A stretch of 17,214 bases of DNA, taken from NCBI GenBank assembly GCA_900551345.1, contig URVP01000019.1:1-17214 (forward strand). The letters are read 5' to 3'. Below the pieces are notes generated by a model. The model saw only the letters and a program-made list of their open reading frames with translations. It did not search any database and was not told where the DNA came from. This DNA comes from an uncultured Eubacteriales bacterium (GTDB lineage: Bacteria; Bacillota; Clostridia; Monoglobales; UMGS1388). The position numbers and the translations under genes were made by a program. Shown here in pieces: positions 6,474 to 15,177 of the stretch (position 1 is the first letter of the stretch; every line of letters starts with the position of its first letter).

Positions 6474-8999
6474 ATGAACAAACTTATGATAATAGACGGC
6501 AACTCCATAGTAAACCGTGCATTTTACGGAATAAGACTGCTGACAAATTCTGAAGGACTGTATACAAATGCCGTTTACGGCTTTCTAAACATTCTGTTTA
6601 AATATCAGGATGCATTTAATCCCACACATCTGTGCGTAGCGTTTGATGTACATGCTCCCACATTCAGACACAAACAGTTTGAGGGCTACAAAGCAAAAAG
6701 GAAAGGCATGCCCGAAGAGCTTGTGCAGCAGATGCCCCTACTTAAAGAAGTTTTGTCTGCAATGAACATTCCCATGCTGGAACTGGCAGGTTACGAAGCG
6801 GACGATATTATAGGAACGGTATCAAAACTGTGCGAACAGCAGAATATAGAATGCTGCGTACTGACGGGCGATAAAGACGATTTACAGCTTGCGTCCAGGC
6901 TTACTAAAATATTGCTTGTGACTACAAAAGTTACCGGCAACGACACAACCGTATATGATGACAAGGCTGTTTTTGAAAAATACGGCGTTACACCCAAGGA
7001 GTTTATAGATGTTAAGGCGCTTATGGGTGATCCGTCGGACAATATTCCGGGGGTGCCGGGGATAGGCGAAAAGACAGCTTTTTCTCTTATTTCAGAATAT
7101 AAATCTTTGGACGGAGTGTATGAAAATATAGATAAACTTAAGCCGGCAGCAGCAAAGAAACTGACAGAAAACAAAGACATGGCATATTTGAGTCTTAAAC
7201 TTTCAGAAATTGACCGTAATGTACCCATTGAAATAAATATTGACAATTGCATAAAAAAGGATTATGACAGTGAAAAGCTGCTTGAACTGTTTACTCGGCT
7301 GAACTTTTCGGGCTTTATATCCCGTCTTAATCTGAGTGCCCAGGCACAGAAATGCAGCTTTGAAATTACTGATGCGGCGTCCATTGTTAAAAATGCACCT
7401 GAGCAGGCGGCATATGCTTTGGATAAGACAAATGACGGTTGGATTTTTGCCCTTGAGGACAAATGTGCCAAGGTAAAAAGCCTTGACGAGTTGAAGGACT
7501 TTTTTGAAGGAAAAACAGAAAAAATAGGACACAACATCAAAGATGATATTGTTCTTTTAAGTCAGCAGGGAATAGGGTATAACAATATAAAATATGATAC
7601 GGCAGTGGCGGCATATCTGATAGCTCCCCAGCGCAGCGGATATGATTTGCCGGAATTGGCGGCAGAGTATCTGAAAAAGTCATACTGTGAAGAAACAGAC
7701 GAAGGGAAAGCGGTATCAAAAGCAAAAATAATAAAGGATTTTTATGAGTTTTCCGCATGGGAAATGAGCAAAAATAATATGGCAGATTTGTACTACAATA
7801 TTGAACTTCCGCTCCTGCGTGTGCTTGCTGACATGCAGATTTACGGTTTTGCGGTTGACAGGGATAATCTGGAAAACTTTGGCAAATCACTTGATGAGCA
7901 TATCAGGGAGCTTACGGATTCCATATATGAGAGAGCGGGGTGTGAATTCAACATTAATTCCCCCAAACAACTTGGAGAAGTACTTTTTGAAAAGATGCAT
8001 TTGCCGGTTGTAAAAAAGACAAAAACCGGTTATTCCACAGGTGTTGAAGTATTGGAAAAGCTGTATAACGAAGATGAAATTATACCCATGATTTTAAGCT
8101 ACCGTCAGCTATCCAAGCTGAAAAGCACATATGTTGACGGACTTATAAAGGTTATAGAAGATGACGGCCGCATACACTCCAGTTTTAATCAAACGGTTAC
8201 TGCAACGGGGCGTATAAGTTCTACTGAGCCCAATCTGCAAAACATACCTGTTAAAACAGAACTGGGAAGAGAGATTAGAAAAGCCTTTACGGCAGGATCA
8301 GATGATTATATTTTGATTGATGCGGATTATTCTCAAATTGAACTGCGTGTGCTTGCTCACATGGCTGATGACCAAAGAATGATTGAAGCTTTTAGAGAAG
8401 GAATGGATATACACACTCAAACGGCAGCGGAGGTTTTCGGGGTATTTCCGGATTTTGTCACCAAGGAGATGCGTTCCCGTGCAAAGGCTGTTAACTTTGG
8501 CATAGTGTACGGTATAGGTGCGTTCAGCCTGGCACAGGATTTGAAGATTTCTCTTAAAGAGGCAAAAAGCTATATAGAAAATTATCTTAATACCTATACA
8601 GGCGTTAAAGAATATATGGACAAGGTTGTTAAAGAAGCCGAAAGGGACGGATATGTTACAACGCTTATGGGAAGACGGAGATACATTCCGGAAATTCAGG
8701 GCAAAAACCGTAACCTTAAGGCATTCGGCGAGAGAGTAGCCATGAACGCCCCCATACAGGGAACGGCAGCGGATATTATAAAAATCGCAATGGTTAATGT
8801 GCACAAAAGGCTTAATGAGGGTAATTTTAAATCCCGTCTTATTTTGCAGGTGCATGATGAACTGATTATTGAAGCATATAAACCCGAAGCGGACGATGTA
8901 AAAAAAATTCTGAAAACAGAGATGGAGAATGCCTGGGAGATGAGTGTGCCTCTTGTGGCAGAAGTAAGCGAAGGAGAAACATGGTATGAGGCAAAATAA
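6474..8999 (+). CDS. polA: DNA polymerase I
   Basis: An 841-residue family A polymerase for Okazaki fragment maturation and repair. The N-terminal 5' nuclease domain (about 1-290) carries MIIDGNSIVNRAFYG, GYEADDIIGT (106-115), LTGDKDDLQL and GVPGIGEKTA (193-202). The middle domain (about 320-440) retains the 3'-5' exonuclease fold (GHNIKDD, YDTAVAAYLI) but lacks the DxE of Exo I and is short, so proofreading is probably inactive, as in many Bacillota enzymes. The polymerase domain has motif A (LIDADYSQIELR, catalytic D618), motif B (RSRAKAVNFGIVYG, with K671 and F675) and motif C (LQVHDELIIE, D795). The start has a GAAAGGA site about 10 nt upstream. It is the first gene of a five-gene run; the coaE start lies inside its last codons. 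Confidence 0.97.
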   Translation: MNKLMIIDGNSIVNRAFYGIRLLTNSEGLYTNAVYGFLNILFKYQDAFNPTHLCVAFDVHAPTFRHKQFEGYKAKRKGMPEELVQQMPLLKEVLSAMNIPMLELAGYEADDIIGTVSKLCEQQNIECCVLTGDKDDLQLASRLTKILLVTTKVTGNDTTVYDDKAVFEKYGVTPKEFIDVKALMGDPSDNIPGVPGIGEKTAFSLISEYKSLDGVYENIDKLKPAAAKKLTENKDMAYLSLKLSEIDRNVPIEINIDNCIKKDYDSEKLLELFTRLNFSGFISRLNLSAQAQKCSFEITDAASIVKNAPEQAAYALDKTNDGWIFALEDKCAKVKSLDELKDFFEGKTEKIGHNIKDDIVLLSQQGIGYNNIKYDTAVAAYLIAPQRSGYDLPELAAEYLKKSYCEETDEGKAVSKAKIIKDFYEFSAWEMSKNNMADLYYNIELPLLRVLADMQIYGFAVDRDNLENFGKSLDEHIRELTDSIYERAGCEFNINSPKQLGEVLFEKMHLPVVKKTKTGYSTGVEVLEKLYNEDEIIPMILSYRQLSKLKSTYVDGLIKVIEDDGRIHSSFNQTVTATGRISSTEPNLQNIPVKTELGREIRKAFTAGSDDYILIDADYSQIELRVLAHMADDQRMIEAFREGMDIHTQTAAEVFGVFPDFVTKEMRSRAKAVNFGIVYGIGAFSLAQDLKISLKEAKSYIENYLNTYTGVKEYMDKVVKEAERDGYVTTLMGRRRYIPEIQGKNRNLKAFGERVAMNAPIQGTAADIIKIAMVNVHKRLNEGNFKSRLILQVHDELIIEAYKPEADDVKKILKTEMENAWEMSVPLVAEVSEGETWYEAK

Positions 9000-9645
9000 C
9001 AAAGACAAATCCAAGTATGCTCCCAAAAGTGACATGAAGGAACAGTCTTTATTTCCAGATAAAATAATAATCGGTCTGACCGGCGGAAGCGGAAGCGGAA
9101 AAAGCACCCTTGGAAGAGCATCTGCCGGTGATGATATATTATATATAGATGCAGATAAACTGGGTCAGCAGGTAATCCTTAAAGGACAGCCTGCATACAG
9201 AGAGCTTATTGACGCTTTCGGCATCAGCATATTAAAAGATGACGGTGAGATTGACCGAAAAAAGCTGGGAGCGGCAGTCTTTTCCGATAAAGAAAAGCTT
9301 TTGATTCTAAATCAAATTTCTCACCGTTGCATAAAAGAAAAAATAACCCAAATGATAAAAGCAACAGATAAAAAAGGAATAATTATAGACGGAGCGGTTA
9401 TTATAGGAAGTCAGGTTCAGCCCTTGTGCGATATAATAGTATCGGTTCTTGCTGACAAAAATGTGCGTATGGAGCGTATTACGGCAAGAGATAATATAAG
9501 CTGTGAAGAAGCTCAGAGGCGGATTAAAAATCAGCCCGATGATGAATTCTATATAAAAAACAGCGATTATATAATATATAATAACGGACAGACCGATGAG
9601 GCAATAAATGAAGCGACGGCAATTTTCAGGAGGATTATTGGTTGA
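8986..9645 (+). CDS. coaE: Dephospho-CoA kinase
   Basis: A 219-residue cytoplasmic kinase for the last step of CoA synthesis (ATP plus dephospho-CoA). The P-loop is GLTGGSGSGKST (30-41), followed by YIDADKLGQQV (53-63), the family block DDGEIDRKKLGAAVFSD (85-101) with LNQISH (108-113), and the lid RMERITARDN (161-170). About 25 residues precede the first beta strand, a little longer than usual. An internal ATG at 9034 has no ribosome binding site, while the ATG at 8986 has AAGGAG (8971-8976) at 9-nt spacing inside the polA end. The 14-nt overlap with polA implies translational coupling. polA-coaE adjacency is common in Bacillota. Confidence 0.93.
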   Translation: MRQNNKDKSKYAPKSDMKEQSLFPDKIIIGLTGGSGSGKSTLGRASAGDDILYIDADKLGQQVILKGQPAYRELIDAFGISILKDDGEIDRKKLGAAVFSDKEKLLILNQISHRCIKEKITQMIKATDKKGIIIDGAVIIGSQVQPLCDIIVSVLADKNVRMERITARDNISCEEAQRRIKNQPDDEFYIKNSDYIIYNNGQTDEAINEATAIFRRIIG

Positions 9646-10223
9646 ATTATAAATTAAAAAGACATAGCATAATAAAAATTTTAATACTTATTCTGATTAT
9701 ACTTACAGCAGGCTGTACGGTTAATCACTATCTGCAATATCACTGCTTTTATCCGCTGAAATATTATGACATAGTTACAAGCAATGCTCAAAAATACGAT
9801 ATTGACCCGCTGCTTATTATGGCTCTTATCAAAGCGGAAAGCAATTTTGACCCTGAGGCAGTTTCTCACAAAGACGCCGTAGGGCTTATGCAGATAACTC
9901 CCTCTACGGCACAATGGGCATCACAGCAAATGGGACTTACAGGCTACAGCCAAGAAAAACTCAGCGATCCCCAGGTAAACATATCCATAGGCGTGTGGTA
10001 TCTTGATTATCTGCTGAGTTATTACGACGACAATCTTCAGCTTGCTCTTGCAGCATATAATGCAGGGGTGGGTAATGTAGATAATTGGTATGAAAATAAT
10101 CAGATCGAAGAAAAGGGCGGCCTTATAAGCCTGCCTTACAATGAAACAAGTAATTATATAATAAAAACAGACACATACTATGAAAGATACAAGCAAATGT
10201 ACTCAGACAAGGAGATAGGATAA
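9642..10223 (+). CDS. Membrane-anchored lytic transglycosylase, SLT domain
   Basis: A 193-residue protein whose N-terminal hydrophobic segment (about 9-24) ends in LTAGC, giving either a lipoprotein-like Cys25 or a simple membrane anchor. The SLT/goose-lysozyme-like domain covers about 43-185: YDIDPLLIMALIKAESNF with catalytic Glu66, then DAVGLMQITPSTAQW, the helix containing DPQVNISIGVWYL, and ALAAYNAGVGNVDNW. It should cleave peptidoglycan glycan strands outside the membrane. Start is TTG at 9642, supported by AGGAGG at 9628-9633; TTGA overlaps the coaE stop by 4 nt, so translation is coupled. Its position after polA-coaE matches a gene order I recall from many Clostridia. Confidence 0.92.
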   Translation: MNYKLKRHSIIKILILILIILTAGCTVNHYLQYHCFYPLKYYDIVTSNAQKYDIDPLLIMALIKAESNFDPEAVSHKDAVGLMQITPSTAQWASQQMGLTGYSQEKLSDPQVNISIGVWYLDYLLSYYDDNLQLALAAYNAGVGNVDNWYENNQIEEKGGLISLPYNETSNYIIKTDTYYERYKQMYSDKEIG

Positions 10224-10997
10224 ATGACCGAGATAAAAGTGAAATCCACCATTGATGAAACATTGCAGCCTTCATTATTCTTTAAGGCAAACGGAGCAAA
10301 CCGTCCCCTTTTGGTAGGACTTCATACATGGAGCTTTGACAGATTTAACCAGACAGATAATCTGCTACCCTTGATACAAAACGAAGACTGGAATCTGCTT
10401 CTTCCCGAATTCAGAGGCAGTAACACACAGGACAATCCAAACGCTCCCATAGCTTGCGGCTCGGTATATGCGAAGCAGGATATTGTAGACGCTGTAAATT
10501 ATGTTAAAGAAAATTACAGTATAGACAGCCAAAACATTTTTCTGCTTGGAGCAAGCGGCGGCGGACACATGGCATTGCTTACTGCAGCATATGCACCCGC
10601 AATGTGGAAAGCTGTTGATGTATGGGTTCCTATAACAAACCTTGCAGACTGGTATTATCAATGTCTTAAAAACAAAATAAAATATTCTCTTAACCTGGAA
10701 GCATGCTGTGGCGGCGCACCCAACGACTCCACCATAAGCGAATACGCATATCGCTCTCCCATTACTCACATGCGAGAAATTGCAAAAGGTAATATAAGAA
10801 TTAACCACGGAAAAAACGACCCCATCGTTCCCTTTACCCACTCGCTGAACTTATATAAAGAAATAATTAATTTGGATTCAGATGCAAAAGTATATCTTAA
10901 CATTTTTGACGGCGGACATGAAATGGATGTAAGTTATGCGGCAGAATGGTTTAAAAGCCGCTCTTCCTTAGCAAAAGGGAAACAGGTCACAGGTTAA
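10224..10997 (+). CDS. Alpha/beta hydrolase, prolyl oligopeptidase-like (S9-type) fold
   Basis: A 257-residue protein with a complete catalytic triad in order: nucleophile Ser111 in the elbow LLGASGGGHMAL, Asp199 in HGKNDPIVP, and His232 in FDGGHEMD. LLVGLHTW near residue 30 probably forms the oxyanion-hole strand. There is no signal peptide, so it is cytoplasmic. The GxSxGG elbow and the Asp and His positions resemble the dienelactone hydrolase/S9 peptidase C-terminal domain; substrate could be an ester or small peptide and cannot be told. The ATG immediately follows the transglycosylase TAA with no gap and has AAGGAG (10209-10214) just upstream, so it belongs to the polA operon. Confidence 0.85.
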   Translation: MTEIKVKSTIDETLQPSLFFKANGANRPLLVGLHTWSFDRFNQTDNLLPLIQNEDWNLLLPEFRGSNTQDNPNAPIACGSVYAKQDIVDAVNYVKENYSIDSQNIFLLGASGGGHMALLTAAYAPAMWKAVDVWVPITNLADWYYQCLKNKIKYSLNLEACCGGAPNDSTISEYAYRSPITHMREIAKGNIRINHGKNDPIVPFTHSLNLYKEIINLDSDAKVYLNIFDGGHEMDVSYAAEWFKSRSSLAKGKQVTG

Positions 10998-11028
10998 AAA
11001 ACAATACAAAAGGAAATGATGGCGGCAT

Positions 11029-11889
11029 ATGTGGATAGCATTTGCTTTCGGCTCAGCTTTCTTTGCCGGAATAACCGCAGTTCTTGCGAAAATAGGAATA
11101 AAAAGCACCGATTCTAACCTGGCAACCGGAATAAGAACAATTGTTATACTTATCTTCTCCTGGCTTATCGTGTTTGTATCGGGCGCTCATCGTTCAATAA
11201 ATGAAATAAGTGCAAACACAGCGGCTTTTCTTATACTGTCGGGAATAACAGCCGGTCTGTCCTGGCTGTGCTATTTTAAAGCGCTTCAGCAAGGCAATGT
11301 AAACAAGGTAGCGGCGATTGACAAAACAAGCACGGTTATCACCGTTGTTCTAGCTGTCATTTTGCTGAGAGAACCGATAAATACACTTAAAGGTCTATGT
11401 ATTTTTCTCATTGTCGGCGGCACATACCTTATGATGGACAGAAAAAACGAAAACACGGGGGCTTCTTCAGGCATAGCTTGGATGCTGTACGCCTTTGCCT
11501 CTGCTGTATTTGCAAGCCTGACATCTATTTTTGGAAAGATAGGCGTTGAAAACATAGATTCAAATCTGGGAACGGCTATTCGCACAGCGGTAATACTTAT
11601 AATGGCATGGATAGTGGTTTTTGCAGCAGGAAAACAGCAGGAAATAAAACAAATCGATAAAAAGAGCTTTGTTTTCCTCATCTTGTCCGGACTGACAACA
11701 GGTCTGTCCTGGCTGTGCTATTACAAGGCTTTAAGCGACGGCAAAGCAAGCGTCGTTGTACCCATAGACAAGCTGAGCATTGTTGTAACGGCTCTTTTTT
11801 CTTATTTTATTCTGAAAGAAAAGCTCAGCATAAAAGCCCTTGCCGGACTGATACTCATTACTTCAGGCAGTCTGCTTATTATTTTATGA
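11029..11889 (+). CDS. DMT-superfamily transporter, EamA family
   Basis: A 286-residue integral membrane protein with about ten hydrophobic helices. It is an obvious tandem duplication: half 1 (about 1-137) and half 2 (about 148-286) share matching blocks, for example LATGIRTIVIL/LGTAIRTAVIL and LSWLCYFKAL/LSWLCYYKAL, each followed by an IDK..T/S helix and a LREP/LKEK turn. This fits the two EamA domains of drug/metabolite exporters; substrate is unknown. It lies 31 nt after the hydrolase on the same strand and before the terminator at 11940, so it is likely the last gene of the polA operon. The ribosome binding site is not ideal: AAAGGA is about 13 nt upstream of the ATG, with a GGCGG nearer. 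Confidence 0.9.
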   Translation: MWIAFAFGSAFFAGITAVLAKIGIKSTDSNLATGIRTIVILIFSWLIVFVSGAHRSINEISANTAAFLILSGITAGLSWLCYFKALQQGNVNKVAAIDKTSTVITVVLAVILLREPINTLKGLCIFLIVGGTYLMMDRKNENTGASSGIAWMLYAFASAVFASLTSIFGKIGVENIDSNLGTAIRTAVILIMAWIVVFAAGKQQEIKQIDKKSFVFLILSGLTTGLSWLCYYKALSDGKASVVVPIDKLSIVVTALFSYFILKEKLSIKALAGLILITSGSLLIIL

Positions 11890-11939
11890 CAAATGGTAAT
11901 CGTCACCACATATTTAACAATATAAATAGCGATAAAAAC

Positions 11940-11973
11940 AAAATAAGCACCAGCCACGGCTGATGCTTATTTT
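11940..11973 (+). terminator. Terminator of the polA operon
   Basis: Arms AAAATAAGCA-C-CAGC and GCTG-A-TGCTTATTTT pair with one mismatch around a 4-nt loop, 50 nt beyond the transporter stop. A/T-runs on both sides allow bidirectional use. Confidence 0.85.
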
Positions 11974-11980
11974 CATAATG

Positions 11981-12017
11981 AAGGGTGTGTAAAAACAAAG
12001 CTTTTTTACACACCCTT
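11981..12017 (-). terminator. Second hairpin, probably the GH5 gene terminator
   Basis: Perfect 15-bp arms AAGGGTGTGTAAAAA and TTTTTACACACCCTT flank a 7-nt loop, 22 nt after the GH5 stop on the minus strand. A U-tract is missing, but the hairpin at 11940 follows at once and may finish the job. Confidence 0.7.
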
Positions 12018-12039
12018 TCGATACTTTTGATTTTTAATT

Positions 12040-15000
12040 TTATTTACTGACTATATAAGAAACAGGGTCCATGGTTTTTGCACTGTCCCACATTACACAG
12101 TAAAGCTTTGCTCCGGTTAAATCGGTATCAGCCACAAGGCTTATATCACAGCTTTGTGTGCCTGCTGCGATGGGGTATACCGCTGCTGCAAGCAGCTTGC
12201 CCGAAGAATCCTTTGCAAATACAATCATATCAGCAGATTTGTCTGCTCCGTTTAATGTGACTGTTGATGTAAGAGAAGAACCGGATATATTAACACTTCC
12301 CAGAGTAAGCTTCCAGTCGTATATGGAATCTACAAGCGTCGCCGTATGGGTATAACGCTTACTCTTATATGCTACAACAATCGTAACGGTATTGGAAGAT
12401 GTGCTTGCCCTTTTTACCACGGTAACACCCTCTGCATCAAGGCGTATGCTTCCGGTAGTATTGTCTATATAGTTAATTATAACCATTGTTTCTTCATAAT
12501 TAATGGGCTCATCTTCTGAATAGCTGTCTTTAAGTCCCATAACAGTTATAGATCTTACATCCGGTACTACTGTAATAACAAACGTGTCGGAAAACGAACC
12601 ATATTTTATAGTAAGCGTTTTCTGCCCTGAAGATGAGGTATCAAAACCTGTTACAGTAATACCAGTGTTGGAAAAAGGTAGCTCAGTGCTGGTATTGTCA
12701 GCATAGTCCAAATACACAACGCCTACGCTTCTGTCCAATTTTTCATTAAGGGAATATTCTTCCTTAAGGCCCTCTGCTCTTATCCCCGTAAGGTAAGTGT
12801 AGTGAGTAACATACACATTATATGTGGTAGTATGGTTTTTATAAGTTACCGTAAGCGTTTGGTCACCGTCAATCATACTGTCAAAACCTGTTATTTCGAT
12901 AGATGGGTCGGAAAGAGGAATCTCCTCCACTATTCCGTTTGCATAAGATACGAGAAGGCTGCCCGTTTCTCTGTCAAGCTCATCATATGTTTGATAATCT
13001 GTTACTGCATTTGCAACCTCAATTCCCGTTATATCCCATTTGTATTTAGGTGCTGTCGGCACGGTATATACGCTCATGTCGTCAAATCCCAATCCGCCCT
13101 CGATTAAACCAATATTATAATTTGTAATTCTATAAATATTGGATGCCTGTGTATTTTCAAACGAGAACACATCAACGCCTGATATAAAATTCGTCATGGA
13201 ATCAAAACTATCGCCCTGATACAGCTCAAATGTTTTCATATCAAAGTCTATTATTGCCCGTATGTGTCTCCATCCGGAAGATATGGGATAGTTAATATTT
13301 TCAGTATACTCCGTATCTGCAATAAGTGACGGAGCATTGTTCGAGGTAAAGCTCAGCGTAAAAATTTTATTGTCGCTGTCATCAACCAAAGAAAGTGTAA
13401 CCGGGTCATCAGTAATGCTGGCACGATACAGCCGCATATCAACATATACCCTTCCGTCCTCCTTGGAAATTGTCGACGGCATAATAAAATCATACGGAGC
13501 AGACGCTTTGGGCGGCGACATAAGATATGTGGTTGAATTTGTCATAATACGATACACATTTCGTGTTCCGCTTATAGTCTGATATGTTTGTACGGCATAA
13601 GGAGTATTATCTGCCTTGTTGGTCATATTGAATTTTAGAGGGTCATTCTGGTCGGGAGCCGCATCTTCAAAATCCAGTGAAAGATATGTATCATCTATCT
13701 GCTCAGGTGTATCAGTCCCCATAATCTGTCTTTCGGTAATATTTATTTCGTACTTTGTCTGTGCTCCCATATAAGTAACTGTGATGGTCTGACTGTCCAC
13801 CGGTAAGCTGCTGTCAAACCCCGAAAAAGCAACGCCTTCGTCAGAAAAGGGAACTTCATAAAAATTGCCCTTTTCATCATAAGCAAGCACGCTTCCATTC
13901 ACATAGTCAAACTCATCCCCCACATGATAATACAGACGGGGAGAACGGATTGCAATTTTTGACGGAGCACCGAGAACCGTATATCTTGTAGACAAGTTGT
14001 CCTCCAAAAAGTCCTTAACATACACACCCCAGTAATCTGTAGGCGTGTAACCATCCCACGAAGTAAGCATTCTCGGAGCTGAACTCGGATGAAAACTGTA
14101 CGCCGTATAGTTGGCATAGTTTCCGTATGTTTCCACATCATCTATCCAGTTAAGCAATTCGGGAACCCATTTATCGTGATACATGGGGTCTCCGGGAGGG
14201 TACACCTTTCCGCCCACACTAAGGTTTGTTGCAGGATCCCAGCCGCATTCACCCACGAGAATTGGATGCAGTCTTCTTGCAGCACCTACGCTTTTATCCC
14301 AGTTGGAGGTTCTGCCTTTCCAGGGATAAATATGCGTATCATAAATAATTCCGTTTCCCGCAAGAGCGGTATTGTCGTTTGAGCCTTGATCCACAAGAGC
14401 GTATCCGTTGGTGATACCGGTTAAACTGTAGCCCCAGTCAAGACCTCCTGCAACGATAATATTTCTTGCACCCAGGTCACGAATCATTTCCACAACCTGC
14501 TGATGACCTGTATATCCGCTGCCGCCGTTTCTCCACACATCCCAAGATATACCATGAGGTTCGTTAAGAATTCCGAAGAGTACGGTAGGATTATTCTTGT
14601 ATTTTACTGCCGCCTGCTGCCAAAATGTAATATATTTTTCATTATTAAACCCTTTATAATGGTGCAAGTCCAACACCACATAACAGCCTCTTTCAGAAGC
14701 TTTTTGTATTACTCTATCAATAGCTTTTTGATAATTTGCTGCATTTGAATAGCTGTATTCACCGAACCAGCCTTCTACACCCACCGCAAGACGAAGGATG
14801 TTACAATTCCAGTTATCCATAGCTTCCACACAGGAAACATCGATTTTTTCAACAGTTGGCGTTCCTGTCCATTCACCGCCCGGAATGTTAACCCCGGAAA
14901 GTCTGACAACCGTCTGGGGAGATTCGGCAAGAACCACCTTATTGCCGAACACCATAAGTTCTTTTGAATTATTTTCCGCTGCATATACATCATCTGCGGA

Positions 15001-15075
15001 AAACATGCTCAAATTGCTTGCTGTTAAAAGCATAATAGCTGCCATCAGCACAGCTGTAATTTTTCTAATGCTCAT
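12040..15075 (-). CDS. Secreted multidomain glycoside hydrolase family 5 (cellulase-like) protein
   Basis: A 1011-residue exported enzyme. The signal peptide covers about 1-32 (ending VYA). The GH5 barrel spans about 40-365: NILRLAV (92-98), LDLHHY (135-140), FGILNEPHG with acid/base E172, DTHIYPW (246-252) and ILVGECGW with nucleophile E276. A Big_3-type Ig-like domain follows at about 371-448, then a LamG/concanavalin-like segment (about 464-671, starting LSLDFED and ending GFDDMSVY), three more Ig-like repeats (about 682-757, 762-836 and a degenerate one at 840-914) and a roughly 90-residue C-terminal domain (918-1011) resembling tails of other clostridial exoproteins. Its activity is probably on beta-glucan, mannan or another plant glycan; subfamily cannot be fixed by eye. 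No dockerin, SLH or sortase motif is seen. The start has AAAGGAG at 7-nt spacing. Confidence 0.9.
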   Translation of the reverse strand: MSIRKITAVLMAAIMLLTASNLSMFSADDVYAAENNSKELMVFGNKVVLAESPQTVVRLSGVNIPGGEWTGTPTVEKIDVSCVEAMDNWNCNILRLAVGVEGWFGEYSYSNAANYQKAIDRVIQKASERGCYVVLDLHHYKGFNNEKYITFWQQAAVKYKNNPTVLFGILNEPHGISWDVWRNGGSGYTGHQQVVEMIRDLGARNIIVAGGLDWGYSLTGITNGYALVDQGSNDNTALAGNGIIYDTHIYPWKGRTSNWDKSVGAARRLHPILVGECGWDPATNLSVGGKVYPPGDPMYHDKWVPELLNWIDDVETYGNYANYTAYSFHPSSAPRMLTSWDGYTPTDYWGVYVKDFLEDNLSTRYTVLGAPSKIAIRSPRLYYHVGDEFDYVNGSVLAYDEKGNFYEVPFSDEGVAFSGFDSSLPVDSQTITVTYMGAQTKYEINITERQIMGTDTPEQIDDTYLSLDFEDAAPDQNDPLKFNMTNKADNTPYAVQTYQTISGTRNVYRIMTNSTTYLMSPPKASAPYDFIMPSTISKEDGRVYVDMRLYRASITDDPVTLSLVDDSDNKIFTLSFTSNNAPSLIADTEYTENINYPISSGWRHIRAIIDFDMKTFELYQGDSFDSMTNFISGVDVFSFENTQASNIYRITNYNIGLIEGGLGFDDMSVYTVPTAPKYKWDITGIEVANAVTDYQTYDELDRETGSLLVSYANGIVEEIPLSDPSIEITGFDSMIDGDQTLTVTYKNHTTTYNVYVTHYTYLTGIRAEGLKEEYSLNEKLDRSVGVVYLDYADNTSTELPFSNTGITVTGFDTSSSGQKTLTIKYGSFSDTFVITVVPDVRSITVMGLKDSYSEDEPINYEETMVIINYIDNTTGSIRLDAEGVTVVKRASTSSNTVTIVVAYKSKRYTHTATLVDSIYDWKLTLGSVNISGSSLTSTVTLNGADKSADMIVFAKDSSGKLLAAAVYPIAAGTQSCDISLVADTDLTGAKLYCVMWDSAKTMDPVSYIVSK

Positions 15076-15128
15076 ACTCTTACTCCTTTGTCATTCCTTT
15101 ATAAAATTTATAAAAGCTTATCCGACAA

Positions 15129-15157
15129 ATTATCGCATATTTTTAAAATTATGTCAA
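15129..15157 (-). promoter_or_regulatory. Sigma-A promoter of the GH5 gene
   Basis: On the minus strand TTGACA (15152-15157), a 17-bp spacer and GATAAT (15129-15134) precede the GH5 start by about 55 nt. It lies just after the LysR stop, so GH5 can be transcribed independently of the regulator. Confidence 0.85.
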
Positions 15158-15177
15158 GCACAAGAAATTCTTACAGA

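Noticed and set aside
8298..9107. Long minus-strand open frame of 269 codons across the polA 3' end and coaE start
   Set aside because: It runs antisense to the polymerase motifs A-C, which are fully conserved on the plus strand; its translation is low-complexity with no known motif.
9034..9645. Alternative downstream start for coaE
   Set aside because: It lacks a ribosome binding site, while the start at 8986 has a well-placed AAGGAG and translational coupling with polA.
12802..13107. Plus-strand open frames inside the GH5 gene
   Set aside because: They are antisense to the Ig-like repeats and lack ribosome binding sites and domains.
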